DNA of 64,000 bases from Alentia gelatinosa (GCA_950022655.1 OX465587.1:33235716-33299715), one strand, 5' to 3'; positions 43,240 to 54,334 are shown, counted from the stretch's first letter. Notes: a model not told the origin generated them from the letters alone. Numbers and translations: made by a program.

Positions 43240-43720
43240 CATCTTTATACCCATTGTTAAACCAGTATAGCAACACTCATTTTACACTAATGCGTTTTCT
43301 ATAATTGCTTTTCATAAATTACATCCAGCTTCCTTGTATCACACATATACACCTATATCATCATAAAATGCAAATGGCTATCTATGTCATGTTTAATGGA
43401 GGCATGTACTGCTTATACAAGCACTGCCCCCAAAAAGTAGGAGTGACTGAATGAGACCTTATAGAGAACATACCTATTGTGTTATGGAAGTTGCCATCTT
43501 GACATGGGATTTGTCATGAAAGGGTTTTAGCCTCATCTTATGATTATCTATAGATTATGCCAATAGAAAATAGTGGCACCATCTTGCAATGTCCTTGCAT
43601 ATGATGGCAGAACTAGCAATGACTCTCTGCCCTATAACTGGAACTTACTTTGTCCTAAGGGCATATGACTTCATTTCATCAACAAGGACATAGTTAGATT
43701 TGTCAGTTTTAAAGGTATAC
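43240..43720. other. Noncoding intron sequence
   Basis: No feature recognised. Confidence 0.4.
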
Positions 43721-43724
43721 ATCT

Positions 43725-43965
43725 ACCATAGTGTAAATTGTTATGGTTACATATAACATGGTGTAAATTATTAAAGTGACATATTTCACATAGTGTTATT
43801 GTTAAGGGTGCATATCTCACATAGTGCAAATTGTTAGGGGGCATAACTAACATAGTGTTATTATTAAGGGTGCATAACTAGCATAGTGTACATTTTAAGG
43901 GTGCATATCTCACATAGTATAGATTGTTAAAGGTACATAACTAACATAATGTGAATTTTTAATTA
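43725..43965. repeat. Degenerate tandem repeat
   Basis: Words such as CATAACTAACATAGTGT and AAATTGTTAAGGGTGCATA recur about eight times with shifting spacing, up to 20 bp before exon 4. Confidence 0.75.
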
Positions 43966-43987
43966 TGCACGCTAAATATCCTTCCAG

Positions 43988-44137
43988 TGGCCACGACGAA
44001 TGGACTTCGCTGCATATTTCCCTTCAAGTACCAGAACTACCTGTTTTTTGAATGCACCTCATACAACGAGAACCAAGGACGCCTCTGGTGCTCGTCACAA
44101 ACAGAGTACGCCAGTGACAAATGGGGATACTGCACGG
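43988..44137 (+). CDS. Exon 4: fibronectin type II domain 2
   Basis: Acceptor TCCTTCCAG, donor G|GTGAAT at 44138, 150 nt, phase 1-1. The translation shows GLRCIFPFKYQN, FFECTS, RLWCSSQTEYASDKWGYC, a complete four-cysteine FN2 module with the typical C-FPF-Y start and WGYC end. Tandem FN2 modules are common in collagen- or lipid-binding secreted proteins (family knowledge). Confidence 0.92.
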
Positions 44138-44193
44138 GTGAATATCGATTCTTTATTATCCACCTTAGACAAAGCGACCACAGTAAACCTATA

Positions 44194-44387
44194 AGGCCTG
44201 TACCCATTGGCTGACAGAAACGGTGTAGATTTTGTTGAGTTCTCCTAATAGCTCATTTACATTTTGCATCAGCAGTGCTGAAGGTCCGTTGGTGGTGCCT
44301 GACTGTAGATCGGTGATGTCCAATGTAAATCGGCTCTAGGAATACTAGAATACTACACCGTTTTCATCGCCCAGTGGAAACGGGCCT
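44194..44387. mobile_element. Family D MITE, copy 3
   Basis: Ends GGCCTGTACCCATTGGCTGA and CCCAGTGGAAACGGGCC, inverted, with the shared AGTTCTCCTAATAGC block. It lies 56 bp after the donor of exon 4. Confidence 0.8.
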
Positions 44388-44399
44388 TATAGGAACTCT

Positions 44400-44660
44400 G
44401 CATGGACATTCCTGGCAAATATGGATATGTTGTATGCGCCCAGTTGTGATAAAGTGCTCATACGGAAAATAGTGCATATGAAAAAAAAGTGCATAATTAA
44501 AGTGAACTAATATGAGACACAACCTGTCAGTAAAATGTTGATTGCCAGCAGTTGGTGAAAAATACAATATAGACTAGTTTCAAATAAAAGCGGCTGTATG
44601 CTCCTCGGAGGATTTTACTGCGCGTCACCTTTTCAGAACATACGGCCGCTTTGTAGAGTA
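44400..44660. repeat. Family J foldback element, copy 2
   Basis: Shares TATGGATATGTTGTATG, the CATACGGAAAATAGTG block and CAATATAGACTAGTTTC with copies at 30900 (inverted) and 53790. Confidence 0.72.
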
Positions 44661-44664
44661 AAAG

Positions 44665-45150
44665 AACTAAGCAATATGTAATCACTGAACCTGAGGAAAC
44701 GCGTTGTAAGTGTTTAACGCCCGTGCACTCAAAAAGAAAATCATGTGACACCATTGGGGAAGAAAAATATCCCTGTAGATTGACAGTTTCTGTTATCCCT
44801 GCTACACAGTATCTCATCTACATCTTACAAAATCAGCATTCACTGAATTATCAAATTGTCTCTATCGTTGGATGTCAAAGGAAGACAGGAAGGTGACTCT
44901 CACACTTAACAACAGATGGCTCCGGTAGAATCCTCTCGGGGAAAGACTTTCCATAGCATTGTGATTTAAAACATACAAAGTTACAAACACACCTCTCATG
45001 TCTCTTCACATTCTGTATTTTTGTCCAACGTTAAAGGTCAAGGTAATCTACTTCATTCTAAGCATTTCATATGAGAATTTACCATCACCACCACGTAACT
45101 CCCTGCATGCATGTTCTCCCTCACATCCGTCCTTAGTATAGAAATGTAGA
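44665..45150. other. Noncoding intron sequence
   Basis: No feature recognised. Confidence 0.4.
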
Positions 45151-45154
45151 GTTA

Positions 45155-45651
45155 GGTCCGGCGTCCACCTACTACGATATGGCTCCGATATGGTCTACGA
45201 TGCACCTCCCGATAAAAAATCAAAATCGCGTCGGAATGTTTCCTAATATCGGGACAGTTGACCACGTTTCTGCGATTAGACACCGATAAAAAAAACATAC
45301 AATGCGTGGTTAAAGCGGGGCTCCCACTGTCCCGACACACTACGAAAAGTGCTGCGATTGGCCTACGATAAGAAATTTTCCAATCGTAGACTCATCGGAA
45401 CACCAAACCCCTGCCACGATAGAGCCGTTCCTTCCGACACAAATTTCATTTTTTTCATCGGAACGCTTTTTGTAAGGCTATCGTAGTGTGTCGGAGGCTC
45501 AAATCGTGATAGTGGGATACCCCCTTTAGTGGCATGTCTAGACATATGTCTACGATTTTGTACCTTCCCGATATGTCTCCGATTTTTGGTTTTTGTATCG
45601 GTGCCATATCGGTAGGTCTAAATTTCTATCGTAGTAGGTGGACGTCAGGCC
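45155..45651. mobile_element. Family A MITE, copy 6, carrying a nested element
   Basis: Ends GGTCCGGCGTCCACCTACTA and GTAGTAGGTGGACGTCAGGCC, flanked by TTA at 45152-45154 and 45652-45654. Its interior is split after CAATGCGTGG by a second TIR element at about 45311-45529 and resumes at GGCATGTCTAGACATATGTC. Confidence 0.88.
45311..45529. mobile_element. Nested TIR element (CCCACTGTCCCGACACACTACG type)
   Basis: Ends TAAAGCGGGGCTCCCACTG and AGTGGGATACCCCCTTTA, inner ACACACTACG / CGTAGTGTGT inverted. Interrupts an otherwise continuous family A copy, so it inserted later. Confidence 0.82.
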
Positions 45652-45659
45652 TTAGTTAC

Positions 45660-46175
45660 ACAATACAAAGTCCCCGAAAAGTCTAGTTCCCATAGTCCTC
45701 CCATATAGATCCTAAACCAGACCCATTAGTAGACGCACCTACCCTTGAGCATGGGCATCCCGGATACTGCTAGCCATAGTTTACCAGATAACCACTCCTG
45801 GGTGCAGCTGTGCTGCCCTCTATCAGACATCCATATGGGAACATAACAAAGGACTGTAAAATATATAGAAAAAAAACAGCATCCGTGACTGCTCTGCTGG
45901 TCTTTATTTTTTACCCTATGGTCCAATGCACATCTACCAATTCGGGGTTGAACGATTAATTCCCAAATCGTAACGGAGTCGGTGAACTTTCACAGGCAAA
46001 TTACATAACCCATCGACCCGTGCCGGCCACCTGATCAGGGGCCATTCCTCATGTTCTTTTGTCGCTGACTGGATTTATCTTCATGTTGATAAAGACCAAT
46101 GCCCATATACCGATTTTGGAACATTTATGTACCTTTGTCTGCGACAAACGGACGTTAATTTGTATCAAGGCATCC
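45660..46175. other. Noncoding intron sequence
   Basis: No feature recognised; intron between exons 4 and 5. Confidence 0.4.
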
Positions 46176-46178
46176 TAA

Positions 46179-46395
46179 TTGAGTCGGCTGTAGCCGGTAG
46201 ATGTAAGACAGCTAGGCAAGGGTGAGCCACCGATTAGTGAACCACCTCCTTCAGCTTTAGGTGAGCAATTTAGGAACTTCGACTGACAACTCAGCTGCCA
46301 ATGAACATCACAAGAGCGGGGGGTTCACTAATCGTTGGCTGACCCGTGCCTAGCTGCCCCAACTCTACCAACCAGAGCTGACTCCGTTAAGCCTA
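46179..46395. repeat. Foldback element
   Basis: Arms GAGTCGGCTGTAGCCGGTAG / CTACCAACCAGAGCTGACTC and inner CACCGATTAGTGAACC / GGTTCACTAATCGTTGG are inverted. Confidence 0.78.
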
Positions 46396-46399
46396 GAAG

Positions 46400-46975
46400 A
46401 CACCGACCCGACCACTGTGCCAGATTCTAACTTTGCCCGACGGATCCGTCGGGTCTGTGACAATCTGCGTCAATCGGGTCCATGTACGCACTTCACCGAC
46501 CCGATTTTATTGCTTTTCCCGACGCGTCGGGCATTACTACCATGTCAGATATGACCGACTCTGCCCGACCTTAAGATTCCGGTGTACGCACTTTCACCGA
46601 TTGTTACCGATTCTGAGCATGCCATTTAAAAAGCTTTGCCATCTATCCCTCAGTCCGATTTGCAGGTGTCTTATATCGATGTGTAGGGGAGAAACAAGCG
46701 ATCATAGATCTGAAAAACGTTATATGATATTTTAAATAGACCAAAAGTTATTAAACTTTGTATTATTGGCTATATATATACTTATCAGCCGGCCCGGGAC
46801 CCAGCTGGATCTTTGATCTCAATCGTGTTGTTTTATGAGGTTATAAAGGCAGGACGTGTCGTCGGGAAGAGTCATCGTGTCGGTGTCTTATAGGTATAAG
46901 ACACCGAAATTTTATTCCCGACCATCGGAACGGGTCGGGATGAATCGGGAACAAAATTTCGGTGTCTGCCACACT
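46400..46975. repeat. Foldback element rich in CGACCCG words
   Basis: The left side has AGACACCGACCCGACC and GCCCGACGGATCCGTCGGG (a palindrome); the right side has GGTCGGGATGAATCGGGA and TTTCGGTGTCT. The arms are long and imperfect. Noncoding. Confidence 0.65.
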
Positions 46976-46994
46976 GAATGCTGTGCACCTCTCT

Positions 46995-47297
46995 CATAAG
47001 ATCTCACAGTCTCTAAGTCGTATTCTGTACTCTCACTACGCTATGGAGAATAATTCTTAACGAACTAGGCTTAGAGCCTTGAGAATCCATTGGCCTGCCT
47101 TCCGTGCTAAAGACGTACATCAATGCAACCCAATGATTCCTATAATCTCAATGATGCCACCTAGCGGGAATACTGTGTGCCAGTGGATTCTTGAGGCTCT
47201 AAGCCTAGTTTGTTAAGAATTCAAGGTAAAAAGAACAGTGAAAACCTTGTACAGAATACGACTTAGAGACTGTGAGATCTTATGAGAGGGGTAAACT
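46995..47297. repeat. Family K foldback element, copy 1
   Basis: Outer arms CTCTCATAAGATCTCACAGTCTC and GAGACTGTGAGATCTTATGAGAG are nearly perfect inverted repeats, with AACTAGGCTTAGAGCC and GGCTCTAAGCCTAGTT as inner arms. A partial second copy is at 58590-58775. Confidence 0.9.
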
Positions 47298-47467
47298 TAC
47301 TTATCACTAGCGAAGACAATATGTCATGGTGTAAAACCGGATGGACTTTGGCCGTTAGAAAATGTTCATAGTACTTATCCTATAGATGTAGCATATATAG
47401 AGCACAAACAACCTTCACCCCTTAGCAGCGATGTCAGTCACATATGCCCCAATATGGAAATACTCCT

Positions 47468-47785
47468 GGGACCTGTTTCACTAGTTTCCTGACATGTCTG
47501 TGACACCATACAGACATTGGGGTTGTCTAGTTTTGTGATAACACAAGTAGCTGCCCTTAGATAAAGACAGACCCCAAACATAAGAATTAGACAAATCTAC
47601 ACATCATGGACCTGTTTCACTAGTTTCGTGACAAAAGTGTTAGACACTAAGACAGATATGAAAAGCGGCACCAACAGTGCAAGCAAGAACGGACAAAAGA
47701 AAATCTAATGTCTAGTTCTTATGAAACCGGACACACCATCTAGACGCCATCTAGACATGTCACGAAACTAGTGAAACATGTCCCA
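47468..47785. mobile_element. Family E MITE, copy 3
   Basis: Ends GGGACCTGTTTCACTAGTTT and ACTAGTGAAACATGTCCC. Inside, a second GACCTGTTTCACTAGTTTCG at about 47610 suggests a composite of two copies. Confidence 0.82.
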
Positions 47786-47799
47786 GATCTTGTTCATTT

Positions 47800-48425
47800 T
47801 CTCACCTTATTTTCATTGTATTGATAAATTGCTAACCATAAAATGAACTGGTGAATCACTAGAAAACTGGCATCCCTGTTCTAGACTACCATCGTGACCT
47901 TAACTGACCTCTACACCCAAGTGCATGATCCTACCCTACCATATCTAATACAATGACGACATTGGTTTTTAGCTCTCGATACACCTATTACTTTATACTT
48001 CCAGTGATATTATTAGCCACGTTGAAAAGGAGCTACTCTATGTCTTAATGTAATATTAATTTATGGAAAAAAAACCGATATACCTTAAATCAAATCTACA
48101 CGAACATAACAGTCCTTTATGATAAAATGAAGACCAGTATAATAACTCTACTCATTTTGGTTACATCTTCAATTAAGCCTTCAATTAATTAATTAGTCTA
48201 CAAAGTTCCTTATTTAAGCATCTTGCAGAAACCATGTCATGGATGTCTCATTAAAATTTAATCTCCTTTATGTCAATAAACTTTGCTATCAAAAAACAAA
48301 GGTCCCCTTTAGTTAGAAAACCACATACATGTACTTCTTGAACAATTTTACAATACCCTTCGGTCAAGGTCAAATGAGACAGTTCACAAATTCACATTTT
48401 TCACCAGACTGTACTCTGTTTTTCT
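47800..48425. other. Noncoding intron sequence before exon 5
   Basis: AT-rich; ends in ACTCTGTTTTTCTAG, the acceptor for exon 5. No other feature recognised. Confidence 0.5.
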
Positions 48426-48427
48426 AG

Positions 48428-48451
48428 TGCCTACAGTGGTGCCACCTATTG
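48428..48451 (+). CDS. Exon 5: 24-nt linker microexon
   Basis: Acceptor TTTTTCTAG, donor G|GTAAGG at 48452, phase 1-1, encoding PTVVPPI plus split residues, a proline-rich linker between FN2 domain 2 and the first PAN domain. Splice consensus, phase and position all fit. Confidence 0.6.
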
Positions 48452-48532
48452 GTAAGGACGCTTTTACCATCTGTCTCCGTGTGTTTTAGTTTGTTTTGTC
48501 TTTTTCCTGTCCAACTACAGAATGACACCTGG

Positions 48533-49543
48533 GGACTGTTTAATAATCCAGGGCCGTGTTTTTCAGTCACGACAATCGTTATTACCGATACCCTAAGATC
48601 GTACAGCGAATGTGCGACATTTTGGAAGACAAAAGATGGCGGGTGTTCTATAGTCACGATCGTAGTGCGCCACGGGAGATTGCCGCGAAAATCGTCGGTC
48701 ATTACGACAAACCAGGGAACCGTTTTGGTCATATCGGCGAATCTGACAAGACGATCTTCTTCATATTTGGTACGATTATAGGTCATGAATATCCCTTACT
48801 CGTGTTAAAGTTTCAGGACTTAATTCCCACGAAAAGTGAGTGAAATTCCGATTCCGATCTCTGTAATACCTTGGACCCGAGAGCCAGCTGTGTTTGTCAC
48901 GTGACAGCTGCAGAGGGTCAAGGTCGCCGCATAAATTAGCGGAGGCATGTTTGAACACTGGCTATCAGAGCAGACGTTTGCTATGACGAAATTCAATCAC
49001 AAATATCGGCAAATATAGTCTTTCGATCTTCTTCATATTTGGTACGATTATAGGATATATGTATCCCTTACTCGTATAAAAATTTCATTGCTTAATTCCT
49101 ACAGGAAGTGAAGTTTCCCATTATGTACGACATGTCCATAGATGTCTGAGGGCTACGATACTTTGGGCGACAAATTTACCCACGTGACCCTACGATTGTC
49201 GTGACTATAGCACACCTCAGACCACCCTACGTGCCGTAATCCGACGACATATGGCCGATCCTCTTAGATATCACGTCTATAGGACACTGACAGCTGAAAC
49301 ACGTCGTTATGAACGATTGTCGTGACTGAAAAACAGGGCCCAGGATCGTACATGAAGACCCTTTTCTGACCCTCGTACAAGAGTTATTGTTAAATAATAG
49401 TTTAAATCTGTTCACCATGTCAGTATTAGCCGTCCATAAGGTCGTCCATAAGTGTTAGATATAGTTGACCCACATCGTCCCTGGGTCTCTATGGCATACA
49501 GAAAAGGGTCTCCATGTACGATCTTAGGTTATTAAACGGGCCC
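48533..49543. mobile_element. Family C MITE, copy 4, interrupted by a larger TIR element
   Basis: The left end GGGGACTGTTTAATAATCCAG (48533) and the remainder GATCGTACATGAAGACCC...TTAGGTTATTAAACGGGCCCC (49342-49543) together form a complete family C copy. The 790 bp between are a separate TIR element. Confidence 0.85.
48552..49340. mobile_element. Nested TIR element, about 790 bp
   Basis: Ends GGCCGTGTTTTTCAGTCACG and CGTGACTGAAAAACAGGGC are inverted repeats that extend further inwards (ACAATCG / CGATTGT). CCAG occurs on both sides and may be the target duplication. Several short ORFs overlap without recognisable domains. Confidence 0.82.
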
Positions 49544-49544
49544 C

Positions 49545-49855
49545 TGATTACTTTACAGCCTCTTTCAGCACATTCCAGCAGATCATGAACAATATAATGC
49601 TCTGTATCAGAGTGGTATTTTTACAATGATGCTAGTTAGATATGTGTAACCTGGGGTGTGTTTAATAGCTGGATGGACTCTCCTAGCACTGTCATATGAC
49701 AGTCTAAACGGTTAGCATTTACCAAACATGGACTTTTCTTACAATGAATCAACCATCTTTATGACAGCAGGGATGTGTTGTCATCTAAAACCCAAGATGT
49801 CAGTCGAAGTGTTCAACTTATCATTTCTCCTTTCGAATAGCAAGATATTTCGTTT
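49545..49855. other. Noncoding intron sequence
   Basis: No feature recognised. Confidence 0.4.
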
Positions 49856-49859
49856 TTTA

Positions 49860-50205
49860 CTATATACCCATGCAGTATATACTGTAAATACGCACCGTTT
49901 CGCCATATAACGTAAAGATACTGTACGGACCACTGGTCCGTACACTAAAATACGGACTACCTAGCCAAACACGTTTATTAAGTTAACAGATCAGTTGTTA
50001 AAAATTAAAATTATGTGGTTTTTTTTAATTGTGGTTATAAAGTAAATATTTAACGTCCAAACATGCTTGTACAAGTCACAGAACTCGAAGATAATTTACG
50101 GTTTGTACGGAACTCGGCGTAAATGCCTCGTTCCGTACAAACCGTAAATTACCATCTCGTTATGTGACTTGTACAGCATGGTCAGGACGTTCTATATAAG
50201 TACGA
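49860..50205. mobile_element. Family I foldback element, copy 3
   Basis: Contains TATATACCCATGCAGTATAT, CGTCCAAACATGCTTGTACA, the centre GGAACTCGGCGTAAATGCCTCG, and TTGTACAGCATGGTCAGGAC; the last two arms are clearly inverted. Confidence 0.8.
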
Positions 50206-50209
50206 TAAA

Positions 50210-50812
50210 TTTTATATAGCAATTGGTCGATAAAAGCTAAAGGTTATTGCCTACTCAGAAACTCGAATTTACAGATTTTCAGTTGTCCCTTTCAAAGACC
50301 GTCCTTCGTAAAGTTTGATCACTTTAGGTAACAAGAATGCCACAAAAATCAAGAGAAGACCAAATTTTTTATCGTTCTTAGGTATGAAAACACCTCCCAG
50401 CAAAGACGAAGACTTGAAATCTCCTTCCCAGCTGTTTAGTTAAACTATCATTGTCCTGACCTCCGATCGTTTCGGAAGAACATCTTAATAGGTGCCCTTT
50501 CAGAAGCTGGTAAATCTAAGAACGTTACCTGAAGTGGTCATTCTTTATAGAAGATGGTCTTACAAGGCGATAACTTAAAAATCATAAGTCATGCTTTTTT
50601 TAGTAAGCGATGACTTTCAATTTGTTACTATATAGAATTGATCCTACATAACAAAAATGTTTTCCCATGCGAAGGGAGAAATGATAAGAAGAAAACTTCA
50701 AAAGACGTCTTGGATATCTGAAGACCACGTTTAGAATATGGATTAACATGAATTTCCTTTTTGGTATCGTTGTGGTAGATCCTAATCGTAGTCATTATCG
50801 TACTGAGTTTTA
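50210..50812. other. Noncoding intron sequence
   Basis: No feature recognised. Confidence 0.4.
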
Positions 50813-50813
50813 A

Positions 50814-50834
50814 CCCCCCCCCCCCCCCCCCCCC
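50814..50834. repeat. Poly(C) run
   Basis: An uninterrupted C homopolymer of about 21 bases; its length is likely unreliable in assembly. Confidence 0.9.
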
Positions 50835-50850
50835 ATCCTGGTGACATATC

Positions 50851-51204
50851 TTAACCCTTTCCCTGCAGCACCCAGTTCCTCTGATCACCATTGTACAGCA
50901 GGCATTGTCTGCATAAGCGAACCTGCTACAGCAGGCACCTTTTTTTTAGAAAATAGCAATGTCACATGATGTGTCATGTGATTTGAGTAATTTACCTTGG
51001 TAACTGATGATATTTTCTTATACCAAATCAAAGGTCAATATGCTGTTTTTACCATGTCGAAATTTCTTTCAATTCAAACAATTATTTTTGTATTTATTGA
51101 ATTTTGTATATAAATATCAATGATGCCTCTATGATGCGTGGAGGCATCATGCTGTGGTAGCCAGGGGAATGCCTGGAGGCACCATGCTGCTGTTAAAGGG
51201 TTAA
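50851..51204. mobile_element. TTAACCC-ended MITE, copy 2
   Basis: Ends TTAACCCTTTCCCTGCAGCA and CTGCTGTTAAAGGGTTAA; internal TCACATGATGTGTCATGTGA as in copy 1 at 8998. High similarity by eye. Confidence 0.87.
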
Positions 51205-51228
51205 CAGCTATCGTTATCACAGGCCAAC

Positions 51229-51442
51229 CCGTTGAATAATCTAGGATCCTACATGAAGACCCTTCTCTGTACCTCATAGATGGGTTATCGTTTAATGATA
51301 TTTAAGTTTGTTTGCTAAGACAGTATTAGCCGTCCATAAGGTCGTCCATCTGTGTTGAATTAGGTTAACACACATCGTCCCTGGGTCTCCTTGGCATATA
51401 GAAAAGGGTCTTCATGTACGATCCTAGATTATTCAACTGTTT
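51229..51442. mobile_element. Family C MITE, copy 5
   Basis: Ends CCCGTTGAATAATCTAGGAT and GATCCTAGATTATTCAACTG inverted; the internal AAGGTCGTCCAT block is conserved. Confidence 0.82.
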
Positions 51443-51444
51443 CC

Positions 51445-52060
51445 CTGTTATAACTACAATATCCGCATTTTACTCATCATTATCTATTTCTATGCAATTA
51501 GTAGAGGCAGTGTCTGTCAACGTCATTCCATCAAACAGTACAAAACATTTACTTTTTCGAAACTTGACATGTACATATACAATTAAATTCTTGCAGAGTA
51601 TACAAGTAAATACTCGTCTTATCCACATGGGTCTCAGTGTTCAGGGCTGCCCTGGCTATTTCTAACCATTTTTGACGTCCCCCCTATTCCTCTTTTGTCA
51701 CACATCCATTATCATTGCTGATCATGGAGACTGCCCCCCCCCCCCCCCCCATTGCCTGCATGACGTAATTTATGGACGGCCCCCGATTTTTTTTTTTTGG
51801 AAACACGTTCATCTATAGTAAAACAATCTATGTATATTGGTTGGAATAGCGATAAGAAACTATGGATTGCAACAAAGTTTACTGCTAAAGTGTCCCAACA
51901 GGAGTTTCATATCTATATGTGGTTTGAACTGGTTACAGGTTACATGCTGTTTTGGGGGGCTTTTGCTCCATTTATTGATCGAATAAGTAGGTATATATCC
52001 ATTTTGAGGGTGCGATCAATAAAGAAATTAAAATAAAAATCTCATCCAAAAATAAAAGAA
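51445..52060. other. Noncoding intron sequence
   Basis: A poly(C) run at about 51736-51750 and a T run at about 51787. Otherwise no feature recognised. Confidence 0.4.
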
Positions 52061-52061
52061 A

Positions 52062-52560
52062 TTGCAATCAGGATCTCGATAGACATCTATCAATCTATCT
52101 AAGACTATCAAAGACTATATAAGACTACGGTATCTATATAAGACTTACGGTTTCTAAGACCGTATAAGACTGCATCTCACCCCTGGTATAAGTTTAGCCA
52201 TAGGAATAACATTAGAAAAATATACTCAACGATCACCCTGGTAAAGTGCCAATACTATGCCACGGCCGTGGCGTAGTGAATTTCCTAAGTATATTCTATT
52301 TATTCTGAAGTTGTGATGATATTTAATGTCATAGAAAGGGGTAAGATAAATCCAGAACCGCACTTGAATCGTAAAATAGACAATACTCCACTCGTTTGGC
52401 TGTGCCATAATCGTCACTCGGCTTCGCCTTGATGACGATTGCGGCCCATCCAAACTTGTGGAGTATTGTCTATTTATACGATTCTCGATGCAGTTCTGTA
52501 TAAATATGTCCGGTATCTAAGACGACGGTTTAGTAAGTCTAGTGCCCAATCAGGATCTCG
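52062..52560. repeat. Insertion-like block with hairpin just before exon 6
   Basis: The word CAATCAGGATCTCGATAGA occurs at about 52065 and again at about 52548, flanking some 480 bp that include an AAGACT-rich stretch and a foldback (CAATACTCCACTCGTTTGG / CCAAACTTGTGGAGTATTG, apex CTCGGCTTCGCCTT). The direct repeats suggest a duplicated target or recombination. Confidence 0.6.
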
Positions 52561-52630
52561 ATAGATATCCACGAAACGAAAAAAATTATGCCCCAAAAAA
52601 AATTAAAAAAATCTGGTGCTTCGCTTGCAG

Positions 52631-52909
52631 GCGGATGTGTGGACACGTTTTTGAAGGAGGAGGGCACCTTGTATTACGGCGGTACTGAGGCGGTGGGGCA
52701 GGACACGGTGACGAAGTGTCAGAACAGCTGTCTGCGCCTGCCGCTCTCCGGCTGTAACTCCTACGAGTTTAACTACGGCAGTAACACGTGCTTCCTGCAC
52801 GCCCGCCTCGCCGACCTGCAGCCCGGCAACGCCTTCCGCCCCGCCGCCAACGTCGACCACTTCCGCCGCCAGGACTGCGGGGGCACCGGGCCTCCGGGCC
52901 CCGTCACCG
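52631..52909 (+). CDS. Exon 6: PAN/apple domain 1
   Basis: Acceptor GCTTGCAG, donor G|GTGAGC at 52910, 279 nt, phase 1-1. The six-cysteine layout is GCVDTF, KCQNSC, GCNSYEF, TCFLH, QDC, the pattern shared by all PAN exons here: C, then CxxxC, C-xx-Y-x-F/D, C-[FY]-L-[HY], C. A proline/glycine-rich tail (GGTGPPGPVTG) links to the next domain. Strong GC at third positions (GCC, CGC, CTG) supports coding. PAN domains mediate protein or carbohydrate contacts (family knowledge). Confidence 0.88.
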
Positions 52910-52911
52910 GT

Positions 52912-53485
52912 GAGCCGATACTGTTGTTAATTACCTACCACATATAAAACGTTAGAATTTCCGTGATATCCGCTTGGAAACTCTCCCGCACATAGAGACT
53001 TAGTGAATCAAACTTAGGCTTGGAGACTCAAGGGCCACGAGAGTGAGATTCTCGTGTGGTACTAAACTTAAACCAGCTATTCTTTTTTTTAATTTCTCTA
53101 CACAGATGTACTCCTATCCTGAGATTGTACTTCTTGCCATACTGTAAACATAATTTTGAACTCTAATTCCCTGATCTCCTTACCTCGAGAGAGACAGTGA
53201 GATCACAGCCTTTCGCTGGTGTTAGTTTGGACACCAGTAACAAGCTACTACCTGTGTAACATGAAATAATAGCCCTTTCAGAACTCCGCTCGTGAATATT
53301 CATGACCTGCATTAGTCTCGACGTCATTATCGGGGTTTGCCGGAGTTTACGATGGTTTTTCATACACCCGCTGGAGGGGAGGGGGAGTAGCGAATTGACA
53401 AAGTCGCTAGTTATCCACCTAAAACATAGTGTCCATGGAAAAGACTTGGGCAGCTTTACTTCTATAGGTTCATGGACTGAGACGT
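52912..53485. other. Noncoding intron sequence
   Basis: Short ORFs only; no exon recognised. Confidence 0.4.
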
Positions 53486-53489
53486 TTTG

Positions 53490-53785
53490 AGCTCTGGACG
53501 CCTTGAGCCTTTCTGGGAATGCCTTGAGCCTACCCTGTGGACGCCTTGAGCCTACCCCGTTTTGGTGGCATTGAGTCTCTAGATGTAAAAACTTTGAAAA
53601 GTGCACTTATACTGGTTTATAGTCATATATACTCAACCCTAACCCTTACCCAACCCTATTCTAACCCTAACCCGCCAATCAGAACTGAAATTGGGTAGGC
53701 TCAATTCGTCCACGGGGAAGGCTCAAGGCGCTGACAGGTGGCTCAAACGGTAAAAGGCTCAAGGCGTCCAATTCCCCTTCTATAT
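53490..53785. repeat. Foldback element with telomere-like core
   Basis: Arms of GGACGCCTTGAGCC units on the left (three copies) face GGCTCAAGGCG units on the right. Between them, at about 53635-53672, lies CCCTAACCC-type sequence (CAACCCTAACCCTTACCC). Both arms are imperfect tandem words. Confidence 0.75.
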
Positions 53786-53789
53786 ACCT

Positions 53790-54330
53790 GGAGCATATGG
53801 ATATGTTGTATGTTCCCGGATGCAAAAGCCCGCGCATACGGAAAAATAGTGTGTATGAAAAACATAGTGCGTACCTAAAATGAACTAATATATGTATTCC
53901 ACTTGTCAAGAAATGGTGGATAATAGATACAATATAGATTGGTTGCATATCCTCGCTTGCGCTTGGATATTACTACGCATCAACTCCTTGGAGAATACGG
54001 CCGCTTGTGTCTGAAACCAGTCAATATTGTTCATTTACTATATACCCATGCCGTATATACTGTAAATACGCACCCTTTCGGCATATGACGTAAAAATACT
54101 GTACAGACTACTGGTCCATATACTAAAATACCACCTTGCTATACACGTTTACTAAGAAATTGGTTGTTAAGCCGAATGAAATTGATTTATTTTTAAATTT
54201 TGGGTATATAGTAAATATATAACATCCAACCATGCTTGTACAAGTCACAGAACTCGATGATAATTTACCGTTTGTACAGAACTCGGCGTAAACACCTTGG
54301 TCCGTACAAACTGTAAATTACTATACACCT
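53790..54330. repeat. Family J element followed by family I element
   Basis: 53790-54020 matches family J (TATGGATATGTTGTATG, CAATATAGATTGGTTGC) and 54030-54330 matches family I (TATATACCCATGCCGTATAT, GAACTCGGCGTAAACACC). The two abut each other. Confidence 0.72.
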
Positions 54331-54334
54331 ATGG

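Noticed and set aside
48449..48843. Opposed ORFs of 95-120 codons
   Set aside because: They lie within the nested TIR element, overlap on both strands and show no domain.
53635..53675. True telomere or chromosome end
   Set aside because: Short, degenerate and embedded inside a foldback with unique sequence on both sides.
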